Source: Scatosoma sp900555925 (GTDB taxonomy: Bacteria > Bacillota > Clostridia > Christensenellales > Borkfalkiaceae). From it: a stretch of DNA of 64,000 nucleotides. Numbering within the stretch: position 1 is the stretch's first letter; each line of letters begins with the position of its first letter. Both the position numbers and the translations under genes were made by a program. The notes under the pieces were generated by a model that worked only from the letters and a program-made list of their open reading frames with translations, made no database searches and was not told the origin of the DNA. The stretch lies in the NCBI GenBank assembly GCA_959603585.1, contig CAUGYD010000003.1, forward strand, positions 1-64,000, written 5' to 3'. Positions 23,911-33,125 of this stretch are shown here, one piece after another.

Positions 23911-24207
23911 TTATTCTACCGTAAACGTTATTGACGATTCGACAGCAAGTCTATTACTAATATAGGCAAAAGGATAATCCTTTTGTATTAAGTGCCAAAC
24001 TCCATACTGAGACTTTACTGTATTCAAAAATCGAATAACAGCTCTCCCTTCGTATTTCGGATCTAAAAGAACAACTCCTATCAAATTTCCATTTTTTTCA
24101 AATATTTTGTAACCATGAGCTCCTCTATTACCATTAAAAGGATCGACTGTATATTCATCGTTTGAAATGGTATATTTTTGTGGGAATAGTTTATTCATTA
24201 TTTTCAT
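23911..24207 (-). CDS. Small AT-rich hypothetical protein
   Basis: 98 residues with no signal or membrane helix. It reads like a small alpha/beta domain (KIFEKNGNLIGVVLLDPKYE; FLNTVKSQYGVWHLI). GGAG lies before the ATG and a terminator follows, supporting expression. It is clearly more AT-rich than its neighbours, which may indicate transfer. No family recognised. Confidence 0.65.
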   Translation of the reverse strand: MKIMNKLFPQKYTISNDEYTVDPFNGNRGAHGYKIFEKNGNLIGVVLLDPKYEGRAVIRFLNTVKSQYGVWHLIQKDYPFAYISNRLAVESSITFTVE

Positions 24208-24284
24208 TTTAGCACTCCGTTAAATCTATTCAGCTTTTTTATTCCAAGTCTGTTTTTTGTTTTCCTATCGTTTCCGAATCTTTT

Positions 24285-25475
24285 TTACTTCTTATATTCT
24301 TCCGCCAATTTCGCAAACAGCGGCAGCGCGCGGAGAATGGTTTCCGTCTCCACGCAGTATGCAATCCGCACATAGCCCGGGCAGCCGAAATCGTCCCCCG
24401 ACACGAAAAGGAGCTCGTATTTTCTCGCGCGGGCGCAGAAGGCGTTCGCGTCCGCTTCGGGAGATTTTACGAACAGGTAAAAAGCTCCGTCGGGATATAC
24501 GCAGGAAAAGCCGAGTTTTGTCAATCCTTCATAGAGCAAATCGCGATTGCGCATATATACGCCGAGATCCGCCGTTTTACCGTCGCATTCGGCCGCTACG
24601 CGCTGAAACAACGCGGGGGCGCACACGAACCCGAGGACGCGCCCCGCGCCGCATACAGCCGCATATAAAGCCTTAAAATCGGCCGCTTTGGGTCCCACCG
24701 CGATATAGCCGATTCTCTCGCCCGGCAGGGAAAGGGATTTGGAGTAGGAATAGCAGACGATCGTATCGTCGTAATAATTGAAGATACAGGGAACTTTCGT
24801 CGCTTTATCGTAAACGAGTTCGCGGTACGGTTCATCGGACAGAATATAAATCGGGTGACCGTACTCCTTTGACTTCCTTTTCAGAAGTTCGGCGAGGCGC
24901 TCAATCGTTTCTTCTCCATATACTACGCCCGAAGGGTTATTGGGCGAATTGACGATAACTCCCTTTACATGCGGGTTCAAAGCCCTCTCCAACGCCTCAA
25001 AATCGGGCTGAAAGGTCTTATCTTCCGCGGGAACGGGCGTAAATTTACAACCGGCTCCCTCCACGAATATCCGATATTCGGCGAAATAGGGCGCGAACGC
25101 GAGAAATTCGTCTCCCGCGCACGCCAGCGCGTGAACGGAAATCGTAAGACAGGCCGCCGCTCCGCAGGTCAGATAGAGGTCGTCGCCCGAAAGCGACGCC
25201 CCGAAACGGGCGTTATAATTCTCGGCGATTTTATCGCGGCATGCCTTATCTCCCTGCGCCGACGTATAGCCGTGCAGCTGCACGGACGGCGTCTCCTTTA
25301 CGATGCGGCAAATCGATTCGTTCACGCAGTCGGGCGCGGGAACCGACGGGTTTCCGATAGAAAAATCGAACACGTTCTCCCCGCCGATTTCCGCCGAACG
25401 GGCTTTCGCATATTCAAAAATTTCCCTGATAACCGAACGCTTGCTGCCGAGTTTATACATATCCTGATTGAACAT
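24285..25475 (-). CDS. PLP-dependent class I/II aminotransferase
   Basis: 396 residues, fold type I. Contains FSIGNPSVPAP near the N-terminus, NSPNNPSGVVYGEE for substrate/PLP binding, LSDEPYRELVYD, and the PLP lysine in SYSKSLSLPGERIGY (about residue 243). It resembles aspartate/aromatic aminotransferases (AspC/PatA type); the substrate cannot be fixed from sequence alone. GGGAGGG precedes the ATG. It follows the DUF975 gene by 19 bases, so the two are probably one transcript. Confidence 0.92.
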   Translation of the reverse strand: MFNQDMYKLGSKRSVIREIFEYAKARSAEIGGENVFDFSIGNPSVPAPDCVNESICRIVKETPSVQLHGYTSAQGDKACRDKIAENYNARFGASLSGDDLYLTCGAAACLTISVHALACAGDEFLAFAPYFAEYRIFVEGAGCKFTPVPAEDKTFQPDFEALERALNPHVKGVIVNSPNNPSGVVYGEETIERLAELLKRKSKEYGHPIYILSDEPYRELVYDKATKVPCIFNYYDDTIVCYSYSKSLSLPGERIGYIAVGPKAADFKALYAAVCGAGRVLGFVCAPALFQRVAAECDGKTADLGVYMRNRDLLYEGLTKLGFSCVYPDGAFYLFVKSPEADANAFCARARKYELLFVSGDDFGCPGYVRIAYCVETETILRALPLFAKLAEEYKK

Positions 25476-25494
25476 TCCTATCCCTCCCGAATGA

Positions 25495-26172
25495 TTATCT
25501 CAAAACCTCGCCGTTTTCCCCGCTTTCCGCATTTTTCGTTTCTTCCGGATACTCTCCGCCGTCACGGAGCGCCTCAATCTCGTCGTCCTGTTCCGCTTGA
25601 AGCGCCATGAAAAAATTCGTCCGTGCCATGTCGTGATACGGAACGACGAACAGCGTCCCCACGCCCAAGCATAACAATCCGACGATATACCAGCCGATAA
25701 AGCTCAGATCGAGCAGAAACAACTGCCCTTTATGCCCGTCCATTCGGCTTCTGCTCTCGTCGAGGCACGCCTTCCAATCCTTCGACTTATCCTCTTGTTG
25801 GAGATAATAGCTCATCGAATAGGAATAGCTCTTGACAATACCCGGAATGATGAACAGCAACGACCAGAGAAAGATAAAAATGCTTTGCAAAAGCCCCAGC
25901 ACGAGCGCACCCGAAAAGTTCTCCTCAAAGCCCTTGAACAAATCTCCGAATTCGACCTTTTCCCTTCCGCGGACGCGGTCGGTAAGCACCCGAAAAAGCC
26001 CGTATTGCAACGGACCCGTAAGAACGAACACTCCGACAAACGTAAATGCGGACGCGCCCAAAAGCGCGCTCACGATAAGGCAGGCGAGCAAAATCGTCAG
26101 CCAATAATTCTCGAAAATTCCGCCCCCGAGCTGGCTACGGGCATTTTGTTTGAGCTCGCGATTGGATATCAT
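25495..26172 (-). CDS. DUF975 integral membrane protein
   Basis: 225 residues with about five membrane helices. The start NRELKQNARSQLGGGIFENY, the loop FGDLFKGFEENFSGAL, and FIIPGIVKSYSYSMSYYLQQED are typical of DUF975. ATG 26172 has GGAGGGG upstream. Function unknown. Confidence 0.88.
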   Translation of the reverse strand: MISNRELKQNARSQLGGGIFENYWLTILLACLIVSALLGASAFTFVGVFVLTGPLQYGLFRVLTDRVRGREKVEFGDLFKGFEENFSGALVLGLLQSIFIFLWSLLFIIPGIVKSYSYSMSYYLQQEDKSKDWKACLDESRSRMDGHKGQLFLLDLSFIGWYIVGLLCLGVGTLFVVPYHDMARTNFFMALQAEQDDEIEALRDGGEYPEETKNAESGENGEVLR

Positions 26173-26246
26173 AAAATTCCCCTCCATCAATTAAGATTTT
26201 TTCTTTTCCGAAACCCGTAGGGTTCGGATGTATTTTTCCGTAAGGG

Positions 26247-26277
26247 AAAAACGACATAGGCGAACCCTATGCCGTTT
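26247..26277 (-). terminator. Terminator of ppdK
   Basis: On the minus strand AAACGGCATAGG pairs with CCTATGTCGTTT (one G-U pair), followed by TT. It lies 24 bases after the ppdK stop. Confidence 0.75.
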
Positions 26278-26300
26278 CTCTTCCTTAAGGATTTATCCGA

Positions 26301-28937
26301 TTATTTTCTGGGATTTTTAATATTTGCCTGCGCGGCCGCGAGCCTTGCGATGGGCACGCGGTAAGGCGAGCAGGAAACATAGGTGAGGCCTATCTTATGG
26401 CAGAATTCCACGGAAGAAGGATCGCCGCCGTGTTCGCCACAGATGCCGCAGGACATGCCGGGACGGGTCTTGCGACCGAGCTCTACCGCCATTTCCATGA
26501 GCTTGCCTACGCCGACCGTGTCGAGACGCGCGAACGGATCGGATTCGTAAATCTTATTCGCATAGTATGCGGGAAGGAACTTGCCGGCGTCGTCGCGGGA
26601 GAACCCGAACGTCATCTGCGTCAAATCGTTCGTTCCGAAGCAGAAGAATTCCGCTTCCTTCGCGATCTCGTCCGCCGTGAGCGCCGCTCTCGGAATTTCG
26701 ATCATGGTGCCGACCTCGTATTTGAGCTCCGCTTTCGCCGCGGCAATGACTTCGTCCGCCGTCTTGACGACGATATCTTTCACGAACTTCATTTCCTTCG
26801 CTTCGCCCGTCAGGGGAATCATGATTTCGGGAACGATGTTCCAATCCTTATGCTTTTTCTTGACGTTGATTGCCGCCTTGATGACCGCTTTCGTCTGCAT
26901 CACCGCGATTTCGGGATAGGTGACCGTAAGACGGCAGCCTCTGTGCCCCATCATCGGGTTGAATTCGTGTAAATCGGAAATAATCTGCTTGATCTGCGCG
27001 ACCGTCTTGCCCTGCGTCTTTGCGAGCGCTTCGATGTCCGCTTCCTCGGTGGGAACGAACTCGTGAAGGGGCGGATCGAGGAAACGAATAGTCACGGGAT
27101 ACCCGCCGAGCGCCTCGAACAAGCCTTCAAAGTCCGCCTGCTGCATGGGCTCGATTTTCGCGAGCGCCGCTTCTCTTTCTTCTACCGTATCCGAACAGAT
27201 CATCTCGCGGAACGCGCCGATTCTGTCAGGGTCGAAGAACATGTGCTCGGTACGGCAAAGACCGATGCCTTGCGCGCCGAACGCCGCAGCCTGCTTTGCG
27301 TCCTTGGGAGTATCCGCGTTCGTCCTTACGCCGAGCGCCTTATATTTATCCGCGAGCTGCATGATTCTTCCGAAATAGCCGCTGGAAGTGTCCGCCGCGA
27401 CCGTGGGAATCGCTTCGCCGTAAATGTTTCCCGTGGAACCGTCGAGGGAGATGACGTCTCCTTCCTTATAAACTTTTCCGTGGAGAGTAAATTTCTTGTT
27501 TTCCTCGTCCATCTTGATGTCGCCGCAGCCGGAGACACAGCAGGTGCCCATGCCGCGCGCGACGACTGCCGCGTGGGAGGTCATGCCGCCGCGGACGGTC
27601 AAAATACCCTGCGCGTAGTGCATGCCTTCGATATCCTCGGGGGAGGTCTCCAATCTCACGAGCACGACCTTCTTGCCCTTCTTGCCTTCTTCGACGGCGT
27701 CCTCGGCCGTGAACACGATGCTACCGCAGGCGGCGCCGGGAGATGCGGGAAGCGCGGAAGCGACGGGTTTCGCCGCTTTCAGAGCCTTCGCGTCGAACTG
27801 AGGGTGAAGGAGCGCGTCGAGCGTCTTGGGATCGATCTGCATGAGCGCTTCCTGTTCGGTAATCATGCCCTCGTCGATGAGGTCGCAGGCGATTTTGATA
27901 GCGGCCTGCGCCGTGCGCTTGCCGTTACGGGTTTGGAGCATGTAGAGTTTTCTGTCCTCGATGGTGAACTCCATATCCTGCATATCGCGGTAATGGTTTT
28001 CGAGGGTCTTGCAGATTTCCTGGAACTGCGCGTAGCATTCGGGCATGACCTCCGCCATCTTGGCGATGGGCATGGGGGTACGGACGCCCGCGACGACGTC
28101 TTCGCCCTGCGCGTTCATCAAAAATTCGCCCATGAGCTTCTTTTCGCCCGTGGCGGGGTCGCGCGTGAACGCCACGCCCGTTCCCGACGTATCGCCCATG
28201 TTGCCGAACGCCATCATCTGTACGTTTACCGCCGTGCCCCAGCTGTACGGAATGTCGTTCTGCATTCTGTAATAGTTCGCGCGGGGGTTGTCCCACGAAC
28301 GGAACACCGCTTTGATCGCGCCGAAGAGCTGTTCTTTCGGATCGTCGGGGAAGTCTACGCCGATTTTCGCCTTATATTCCGCTTTGAACTCGGAGGCGAG
28401 CTTTTTGAGGTCGTCCGCGGTGAGCTCGATGTCCTGCGTGACGCCCTTTTCTTCCTTCATCTTGTCGATGAGCTGTTCGAAATATTTCTTGCCGACCTCC
28501 ATGACGACGTCGGAATACATCTGGATAAATCTTCTGTAGCAGTCCCACGCCCAACGGGGATTGCCCGATTTCTTGGCGATGACTTCGACGACCGTCTCGT
28601 TAAGACCGAGGTTCAAAATGGTGTCCATCATGCCGGGCATGGAAGCTCTCGCGCCGGAGCGGACGGAAACGAGAAGCGGGTTTTCGAGATCGCCGAATTT
28701 CTTGCCCGTAATCTTTTCCATCTTCTCGATGTAGGTGAGGATTTCCGCCTGAATGTCGGGATTGATCTGTCTACCGTCCTCGTAATACTGCGTGCAGGCC
28801 TCCGTGGAAATGGTGAAGCCCTGAGGAACCGGAAGGCCGAGACCGGTCATTTCCGCAAGATTGGCGCCCTTACCGCCGAGAAGCTCGCGCATTTTCGCAT
28901 TACCCTCTGTAAAGAGGTAGCAATACTTTTTTGCCAT
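26301..28937 (-). CDS. ppdK: Pyruvate, phosphate dikinase
   Basis: Interconverts pyruvate + ATP + Pi with PEP + AMP + PPi, common in anaerobes for PPi-linked glycolysis. 878 residues, normal. N-terminal ATP-grasp domain (KGANLAEMTGLGLPVPQGF), the swivelling domain with the phospho-His in GGMTSHAAVVARGMG, and the C-terminal PEP domain with FGTNDLTQMTFGFSRDD and GICGEHGGDP. GGAGG precedes the ATG. Monocistronic, with its own promoter and terminator. Confidence 0.97.
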   Translation of the reverse strand: MAKKYCYLFTEGNAKMRELLGGKGANLAEMTGLGLPVPQGFTISTEACTQYYEDGRQINPDIQAEILTYIEKMEKITGKKFGDLENPLLVSVRSGARASMPGMMDTILNLGLNETVVEVIAKKSGNPRWAWDCYRRFIQMYSDVVMEVGKKYFEQLIDKMKEEKGVTQDIELTADDLKKLASEFKAEYKAKIGVDFPDDPKEQLFGAIKAVFRSWDNPRANYYRMQNDIPYSWGTAVNVQMMAFGNMGDTSGTGVAFTRDPATGEKKLMGEFLMNAQGEDVVAGVRTPMPIAKMAEVMPECYAQFQEICKTLENHYRDMQDMEFTIEDRKLYMLQTRNGKRTAQAAIKIACDLIDEGMITEQEALMQIDPKTLDALLHPQFDAKALKAAKPVASALPASPGAACGSIVFTAEDAVEEGKKGKKVVLVRLETSPEDIEGMHYAQGILTVRGGMTSHAAVVARGMGTCCVSGCGDIKMDEENKKFTLHGKVYKEGDVISLDGSTGNIYGEAIPTVAADTSSGYFGRIMQLADKYKALGVRTNADTPKDAKQAAAFGAQGIGLCRTEHMFFDPDRIGAFREMICSDTVEEREAALAKIEPMQQADFEGLFEALGGYPVTIRFLDPPLHEFVPTEEADIEALAKTQGKTVAQIKQIISDLHEFNPMMGHRGCRLTVTYPEIAVMQTKAVIKAAINVKKKHKDWNIVPEIMIPLTGEAKEMKFVKDIVVKTADEVIAAAKAELKYEVGTMIEIPRAALTADEIAKEAEFFCFGTNDLTQMTFGFSRDDAGKFLPAYYANKIYESDPFARLDTVGVGKLMEMAVELGRKTRPGMSCGICGEHGGDPSSVEFCHKIGLTYVSCSPYRVPIARLAAAQANIKNPRK

Positions 28938-29024
28938 AGTTGATTATTTCCTCCATCTGATTATTTACTTTATCGTTTTAATGGTTATCGGCCCGTTTGA
29001 GCCTTGTATTTTTTACCATAATTC

Positions 29025-29053
29025 ATTCTAATACAAAACGCGAGAAATATCAA
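29025..29053 (-). promoter_or_regulatory. Promoter of ppdK
   Basis: TTGATA (29048-29053) and TAGAAT (29025-29030) with a 17-bp spacer on the minus strand, about 90 bases before the ATG. The stretch from 29054 to 29293 holds no gene I can support. Confidence 0.65.
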
Positions 29054-29293
29054 GTCTTTCGCGGGAGCTTTTTCGGATTTTTTCGCATTTTTATCAAAAT
29101 TTTTTGCGCTTCGAGGCGTTTTTGCCCGAAAAAGCGAAACGGGCGAGGCCTTTCGACCCGCCGTCCCGTCTTTTTTAATCGTTACAAATTTACCGTTTGA
29201 AAAGCGACCTGCTTTCCGCCGCGCCGTTTGCCGCCGAGTCTTTTTTCAAGTCCTCTGTCCGAGCAATCCCGCGTTTCCGCGGCGGAAATGCGC

Positions 29294-31804
29294 TCACAAC
29301 AGATTGAAAAAGGCCTTTCCGCCCGAAAGGAGCTCCTCGTCCAGCGTCCAGACGCCGTCCTTTTGCCTGAGTCCGAAAGAACATTCCTTCGCCGCCTCGA
29401 ACACGTCGTCTTCGTCATAGCCGACGAATTTATCCGACATGCGTTCGAGAATCTCTTTCGCCTCGGGCGTAAAGTGCGACGTCGTCACGAAAATCCCGCG
29501 GCTGTGCTGGACGCCCTCTTTCGCCTGACGACACGCAACCGCGCCGATAAATTGCTGCAACAATGTCTCTCCGACCACCCACAATTCCACCTTCCCCTTG
29601 GAAGGATCCCAGTTCTTCGCCTGTATGTAGATGGTCTCGCGGAATCCGAATTTGTCGGTGAGCGTAATCTCCCCGTCGATACCGCCGTCGCGCTCGCCGC
29701 CCGACACTTTCATCCCTTCCAGACGCCTGCCGTTTTTCATCGAATATCTTTCCAGCAGGTATACGGAATAATACTCAAAATAATCTCCGCCCAAGCTCCT
29801 GAGCCGTTTGAGAAATTCCGATTTTAAGGTCTCTTCTTCCGTCGCGGGCGCCGCGGGCGCGGCCGTTCCCCTGCCGCGGCGGTTCTGTCTGCCGTCGCGC
29901 GCCGCATTCGCCTTGGATTGAACGGGCGCCGTCTGTCCCGAAGCTGTTCCCGGATTTGTCTGCGACGAGGTCGCCAACGCGGATATTGACGCAGAAACAG
30001 GCCGAATTTGACTAGTCTGTGCGGAAGCCGTCTGCCGTGCGGACGTTTCGACGCGGGGGCTCGCACTCCGATTGTTTTCCGACGGAGCATTCCCCGAACG
30101 CGGGCCTTTCTGTTCCGCACGCTCTCTCCGCTCGGCGGGAGAACGGCGCTCGGCAGATTTTTCGGAGGCGGAAGAAACCGAAGACTCCGCGCGCGTATCC
30201 TTGGCATAAGAAACTTTTTCCGCAGAGTTTTTCAGTCCCGCGTTGCCCAAAAAGGCAAACTCGGGCAAAACGGGTTTTCTCGAAAGGGACGGAATCGGTG
30301 AACCCGCCGTCGAATCCGAAGGCGTCGCCTCAAACGAACGCACAGCCGATTGAGCCGAATCGGATACGCCGGAAGCCTTTTCGGAAGAAGTTTTCGCGGG
30401 GGAAGGCGCAGACGTTTCCGCCGAAACGGTCTCCGCGGAAAAAACGGGCGCTGTCGCCGACGGTTTCACATTCGCGTTTCCGCTCTTATTTACGGAATTT
30501 TTATCGGACATTTTTTTGCCGAAAAGCAGCGTCATATCGAAAACCGGAGCTACTTTCGCTTCCGGTTTTACCGTCAAGGCCTTTTCGGAACGCTTTTCTC
30601 CAAGCTCTTTTTCCGGAACGGCATTTTTTGCGGCAAGCTCTTTTTCCGCAGGTGTTTTTTCCGATTCCTTCTCTAAAATTGGAGCGTTCGGAGAAACTTC
30701 TTTCAGCGTTTTCCCCGCTTCGGGAAGCTCGGGCGCGGAGACTTCTGACGTCTGCGACGCCGCCGGCGTTTCGGACGAGGAAACTTCCCGTTCGATTTCC
30801 TTCGTCTCTACCGTGGTATTCCCCTTTTCTTCGGTTTTTTCCTTTTCCTCCGAAACGGGAATCTGTTCCGCCTTTATTTTGGGTTTTCTGCCACGCTTCT
30901 TCGGCGCGGGTTTCTCCGCCGCCATATCGGACTGTCCCGATGCCGCGGACGCAACGGGTGCGGAAAGGGCAGGCGAATTTGCCTTAGGTTTTCTGCCGCG
31001 CTTTTTGGGCGCGGGCTTTTCTGACGTCGCCGTATCGGACTCTTCGGAATCCGCGGCAGAAGCGGCGGGAGTTACGGCCGAAACGGGCGCGGTGTCGATT
31101 TTTTCCGTAAAATTCCCCTTCGTCGCGGATTTCTCCACAGATTTTCCCGAATTTTCCTTTACGGGTACCGTCTGCGCGGGCAATACCTCGACCGCTTCGG
31201 GAGCCGAAGAGGTTTCGGACTGCAAAGCGGGCAGCGCCTTTGCCTTGGGCTTTCTGCCGCGCTTTCTGGGCGCGGGCTTTTCCGCCGCCGCGGCAGACTG
31301 TTCGGAGACCTCGTCAGAAGCGGCGGGAGTTACGGCCGAAACGGGCGCAGAAATAATTTCTGAAACGGGAACAGAAGCAGTCTCTGAGACAGGCTCGGCC
31401 GTTCTGAGAGCCGCAGAAACGTTTTCGTTCCCGGATTTAACTTTTTCCGCAGATTTTCTTCCTCTCGTTTTCTTTTCCTTCGTCTGTTTCTCCTCCGCTC
31501 TGTCAGAGATTTTTTTAGCTTTCATCGGCAAAGAATATACGTTGTCTTTAACCGATATTTCCTTATTGTCCTCCATAAGACTGAGCACGGAACCGATACG
31601 GCCTTTCAGATCGTTGACGTCGCCCGATTCTTCGGGATAACGTTCGGTATGAGCCTTTACCGCCGCGTCGAGAAGCTCATTCCATTTATATGACCGCTTT
31701 TCGAGCAGCTCTTTGAGAATTACCTTCATGCGAAGCGCCTTTTCCTTTTTGGTCACGGGCGCTTTCTCCGTTTGTTTTTGTGTCTTGTCCATTACTTTTT
31801 CCAT
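29294..31804 (-). CDS. Mrr-like restriction endonuclease with AT-hook-like linker
   Basis: 836 residues. Residues ~25-95 look like a winged helix (KWNELLDAAVKAH ... ISVKDNVYSLPMK). Residues ~100-640 are a low-complexity Ala/Ser/Glu/Lys/Pro linker holding three near-identical KRGRKPK motifs (~183, ~268, ~301) like AT-hooks. The C-terminal ~160 residues are an Mrr-type PD-(D/E)xK nuclease: GGIDGEITL (~706) with IYIQAKNW (~729) supplies Asp, Gln and Lys. Mrr enzymes cut modified DNA or act in stress. No methyltransferase is adjacent, so it looks like an orphan type-IV-like enzyme or a nucleoid-associated nuclease. Confidence 0.78.
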   Translation of the reverse strand: MEKVMDKTQKQTEKAPVTKKEKALRMKVILKELLEKRSYKWNELLDAAVKAHTERYPEESGDVNDLKGRIGSVLSLMEDNKEISVKDNVYSLPMKAKKISDRAEEKQTKEKKTRGRKSAEKVKSGNENVSAALRTAEPVSETASVPVSEIISAPVSAVTPAASDEVSEQSAAAAEKPAPRKRGRKPKAKALPALQSETSSAPEAVEVLPAQTVPVKENSGKSVEKSATKGNFTEKIDTAPVSAVTPAASAADSEESDTATSEKPAPKKRGRKPKANSPALSAPVASAASGQSDMAAEKPAPKKRGRKPKIKAEQIPVSEEKEKTEEKGNTTVETKEIEREVSSSETPAASQTSEVSAPELPEAGKTLKEVSPNAPILEKESEKTPAEKELAAKNAVPEKELGEKRSEKALTVKPEAKVAPVFDMTLLFGKKMSDKNSVNKSGNANVKPSATAPVFSAETVSAETSAPSPAKTSSEKASGVSDSAQSAVRSFEATPSDSTAGSPIPSLSRKPVLPEFAFLGNAGLKNSAEKVSYAKDTRAESSVSSASEKSAERRSPAERRERAEQKGPRSGNAPSENNRSASPRVETSARQTASAQTSQIRPVSASISALATSSQTNPGTASGQTAPVQSKANAARDGRQNRRGRGTAAPAAPATEEETLKSEFLKRLRSLGGDYFEYYSVYLLERYSMKNGRRLEGMKVSGGERDGGIDGEITLTDKFGFRETIYIQAKNWDPSKGKVELWVVGETLLQQFIGAVACRQAKEGVQHSRGIFVTTSHFTPEAKEILERMSDKFVGYDEDDVFEAAKECSFGLRQKDGVWTLDEELLSGGKAFFNLL
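31057..31090. repeat. 34-bp direct repeat, copy 1, inside the Mrr-like gene
   Basis: Identical over 34 bases to 31315-31348, 258 bp away, in frame, encoding PVSAVTPAAS in both. Recombination between the copies would remove 86 codons, including one AT-hook-like motif, without a frameshift. Confidence 0.8.
31315..31348. repeat. 34-bp direct repeat, copy 2, inside the Mrr-like gene
   Basis: Second identical copy of the repeat at 31057-31090; the spacing is a multiple of three. Confidence 0.8.
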
Positions 31805-31884
31805 AAAAATCGCTTGCGGCGGGGGTCCGCGTATGTTTTTCCCTGATCCTTCCCCGTCCGTCCGCTCTCTGAAATTCTGAAAAA

Positions 31885-31904
31885 GCGCCCTGCCGAAAAG
31901 GCGC
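31885..31904 (-). terminator. Terminator of recO
   Basis: GCGCC (31900-31904 on the minus strand) pairs with GGCGC (31885-31889), followed by TTTTT on the minus strand. It lies 7 bases past the recO stop. Confidence 0.72.
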
Positions 31905-31910
31905 CTCTTT

Positions 31911-32630
31911 TCATTCGCAGAGACGGATAAATTCGCCGAAACACGGATATTCTTCCTCCGTCTTTTCGGCGAGGTATGTTTTTATCAGTCTGAGGGCGCG
32001 CTTTCCGCCCCCCGACGTCTTTTCTTCGTCATAGGACAGCCCCGCACATTTGCGCAGGGTCTGATAAGTAGATTCGCTGGCGCGAACGCCAGACGCGCAG
32101 TCCGAACATGTAAAATAACCGGCTTCGAAGTCGAAGTATGCGTTTCCCTTCACTTCGCCGCCGCAGATCCCGCACCCGTCCAGATCGATCATGTATCCCG
32201 ATTGATGCAGCGCGGTCAAAGAAAACGAAAGCAACAGCTCCGCCGCGTCCCCTTCCGTAAGGGCCAGACCTTTGAGGGCTTCGACCGCGGCGATGAACAC
32301 CGCTTCGCTCTCCCCCTCCTCGACGAGAAGAGCGTTACAGATTTCCAAAACCGAACATGCGGCATAATAGCGCGCGATGTCCGTGCGCAGAGAATAGAAC
32401 CCGTCGTACAGATAGGCGGCGGTCACCGTATACCTGCCCCCCTTCTCCGCTAAAACGTATTCCGCAAAACAGAACGGCTGCGCCGCGAAAGAAAGTTTTG
32501 CTCCCCGCTTTCTGACGCCGCGGATTCCCGCCGTCACTTTTCCCTTGGAGGGAGTAAACAGAGTGAGCAGTTTATCGTTTTCTTTATAGTCCGTCGCCTT
32601 TAATACCAGCGCGTCCGTCTTGAATTCCAT
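31911..32630 (-). CDS. recO: DNA repair protein RecO
   Basis: Loads RecA with RecR and anneals single strands. 239 residues: N-terminal OB fold (TDALVLKATDYKENDKLLTL, FTPSKGK), helical middle, and a four-Cys zinc site (CGICGG ... CSDCASG) near residue 150-175. Normal length. Last gene of the yqfC-to-recO cluster. Confidence 0.93.
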   Translation of the reverse strand: MEFKTDALVLKATDYKENDKLLTLFTPSKGKVTAGIRGVRKRGAKLSFAAQPFCFAEYVLAEKGGRYTVTAAYLYDGFYSLRTDIARYYAACSVLEICNALLVEEGESEAVFIAAVEALKGLALTEGDAAELLLSFSLTALHQSGYMIDLDGCGICGGEVKGNAYFDFEAGYFTCSDCASGVRASESTYQTLRKCAGLSYDEEKTSGGGKRALRLIKTYLAEKTEEEYPCFGEFIRLCE

Positions 32631-32654
32631 ATCCTGCCTTCTCCCTACATTCGG

Positions 32655-32786
32655 TCAGTGTTTTTTTCGGGACTTATATTCCGATTTCAGTTCCTGATAC
32701 AGCATGTAATAGCTGATATTTCCCGTCTTTGTGAACATCTCCCACGCGAGGCGCGCCGCACCGAAATCCCCGTTTTTATCGTGCAT
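32655..32786 (-). CDS. yqzL: YqzL-like small protein
   Basis: A 43-residue ORF just upstream of recO. AWEMFTKTGNISYYMLYQEL matches the YqzL pattern (W-x-x-F-x-x-T-G-N-I-x-x-Y-x-L). In Bacillus yqzL lies between era and recO, exactly as here. AAGGGGG precedes the ATG. Function unknown; conservation of position is the main evidence. Confidence 0.8.
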   Translation of the reverse strand: MHDKNGDFGAARLAWEMFTKTGNISYYMLYQELKSEYKSRKKH

Positions 32787-33125
32787 TTTTCTTTTTCCCC
32801 CTTTACCGTTAGGGTGGGGAATAATGCCGAATTTTATACGGAAAAAACGCCGTGCGGAAAAACGGAAAATTTTTCCGAAAATACCCGCAAAGGATTTTTA
32901 AGAGAACAACCGACAGGCCGTTCCGAAACGAATCGACACACCCTGAAAGACTTTTGAAGAACAACGCCTCTTTTCCCGACGAACCCAAAAGACTTTTCAG
33001 AAACAACCGACAAGCCTTTCCCAAACGAACCCCAAAGGAATTTCGAAGGGAAATCAGACACCACGGTTTTTGTCACGGTTTTACAAAACGCGCTGTGCAA
33101 TTTTCAGAAAGGAGTTTCTCTCCGC
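32787..33125. repeat. Degenerate ~45-55-bp repeats between era and yqzL
   Basis: This 339-base gap has no convincing gene. About 32885-33060 contains three to four decayed copies of a pattern AAAG-A-TTTT...ACAACCGACA-GCC-TTCC...AACGAA. Minus-strand ORFs here (32809-33024, 32834-33100) are made of the same repeat and lack family resemblance, so I treat the region as non-coding. Origin unknown. Confidence 0.55.

Noticed and set aside
27063..28943. Long open frame antisense to ppdK (626 codons)
   Set aside because: It is a shadow of the ppdK coding sequence, with Arg/His/Asp-rich translation and no family pattern; ppdK is certain.
32834..33100. 88-residue minus-strand frame between era and yqzL
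   Set aside because: It consists of degenerate repeats, lacks a family pattern and would occupy a region that looks decayed.
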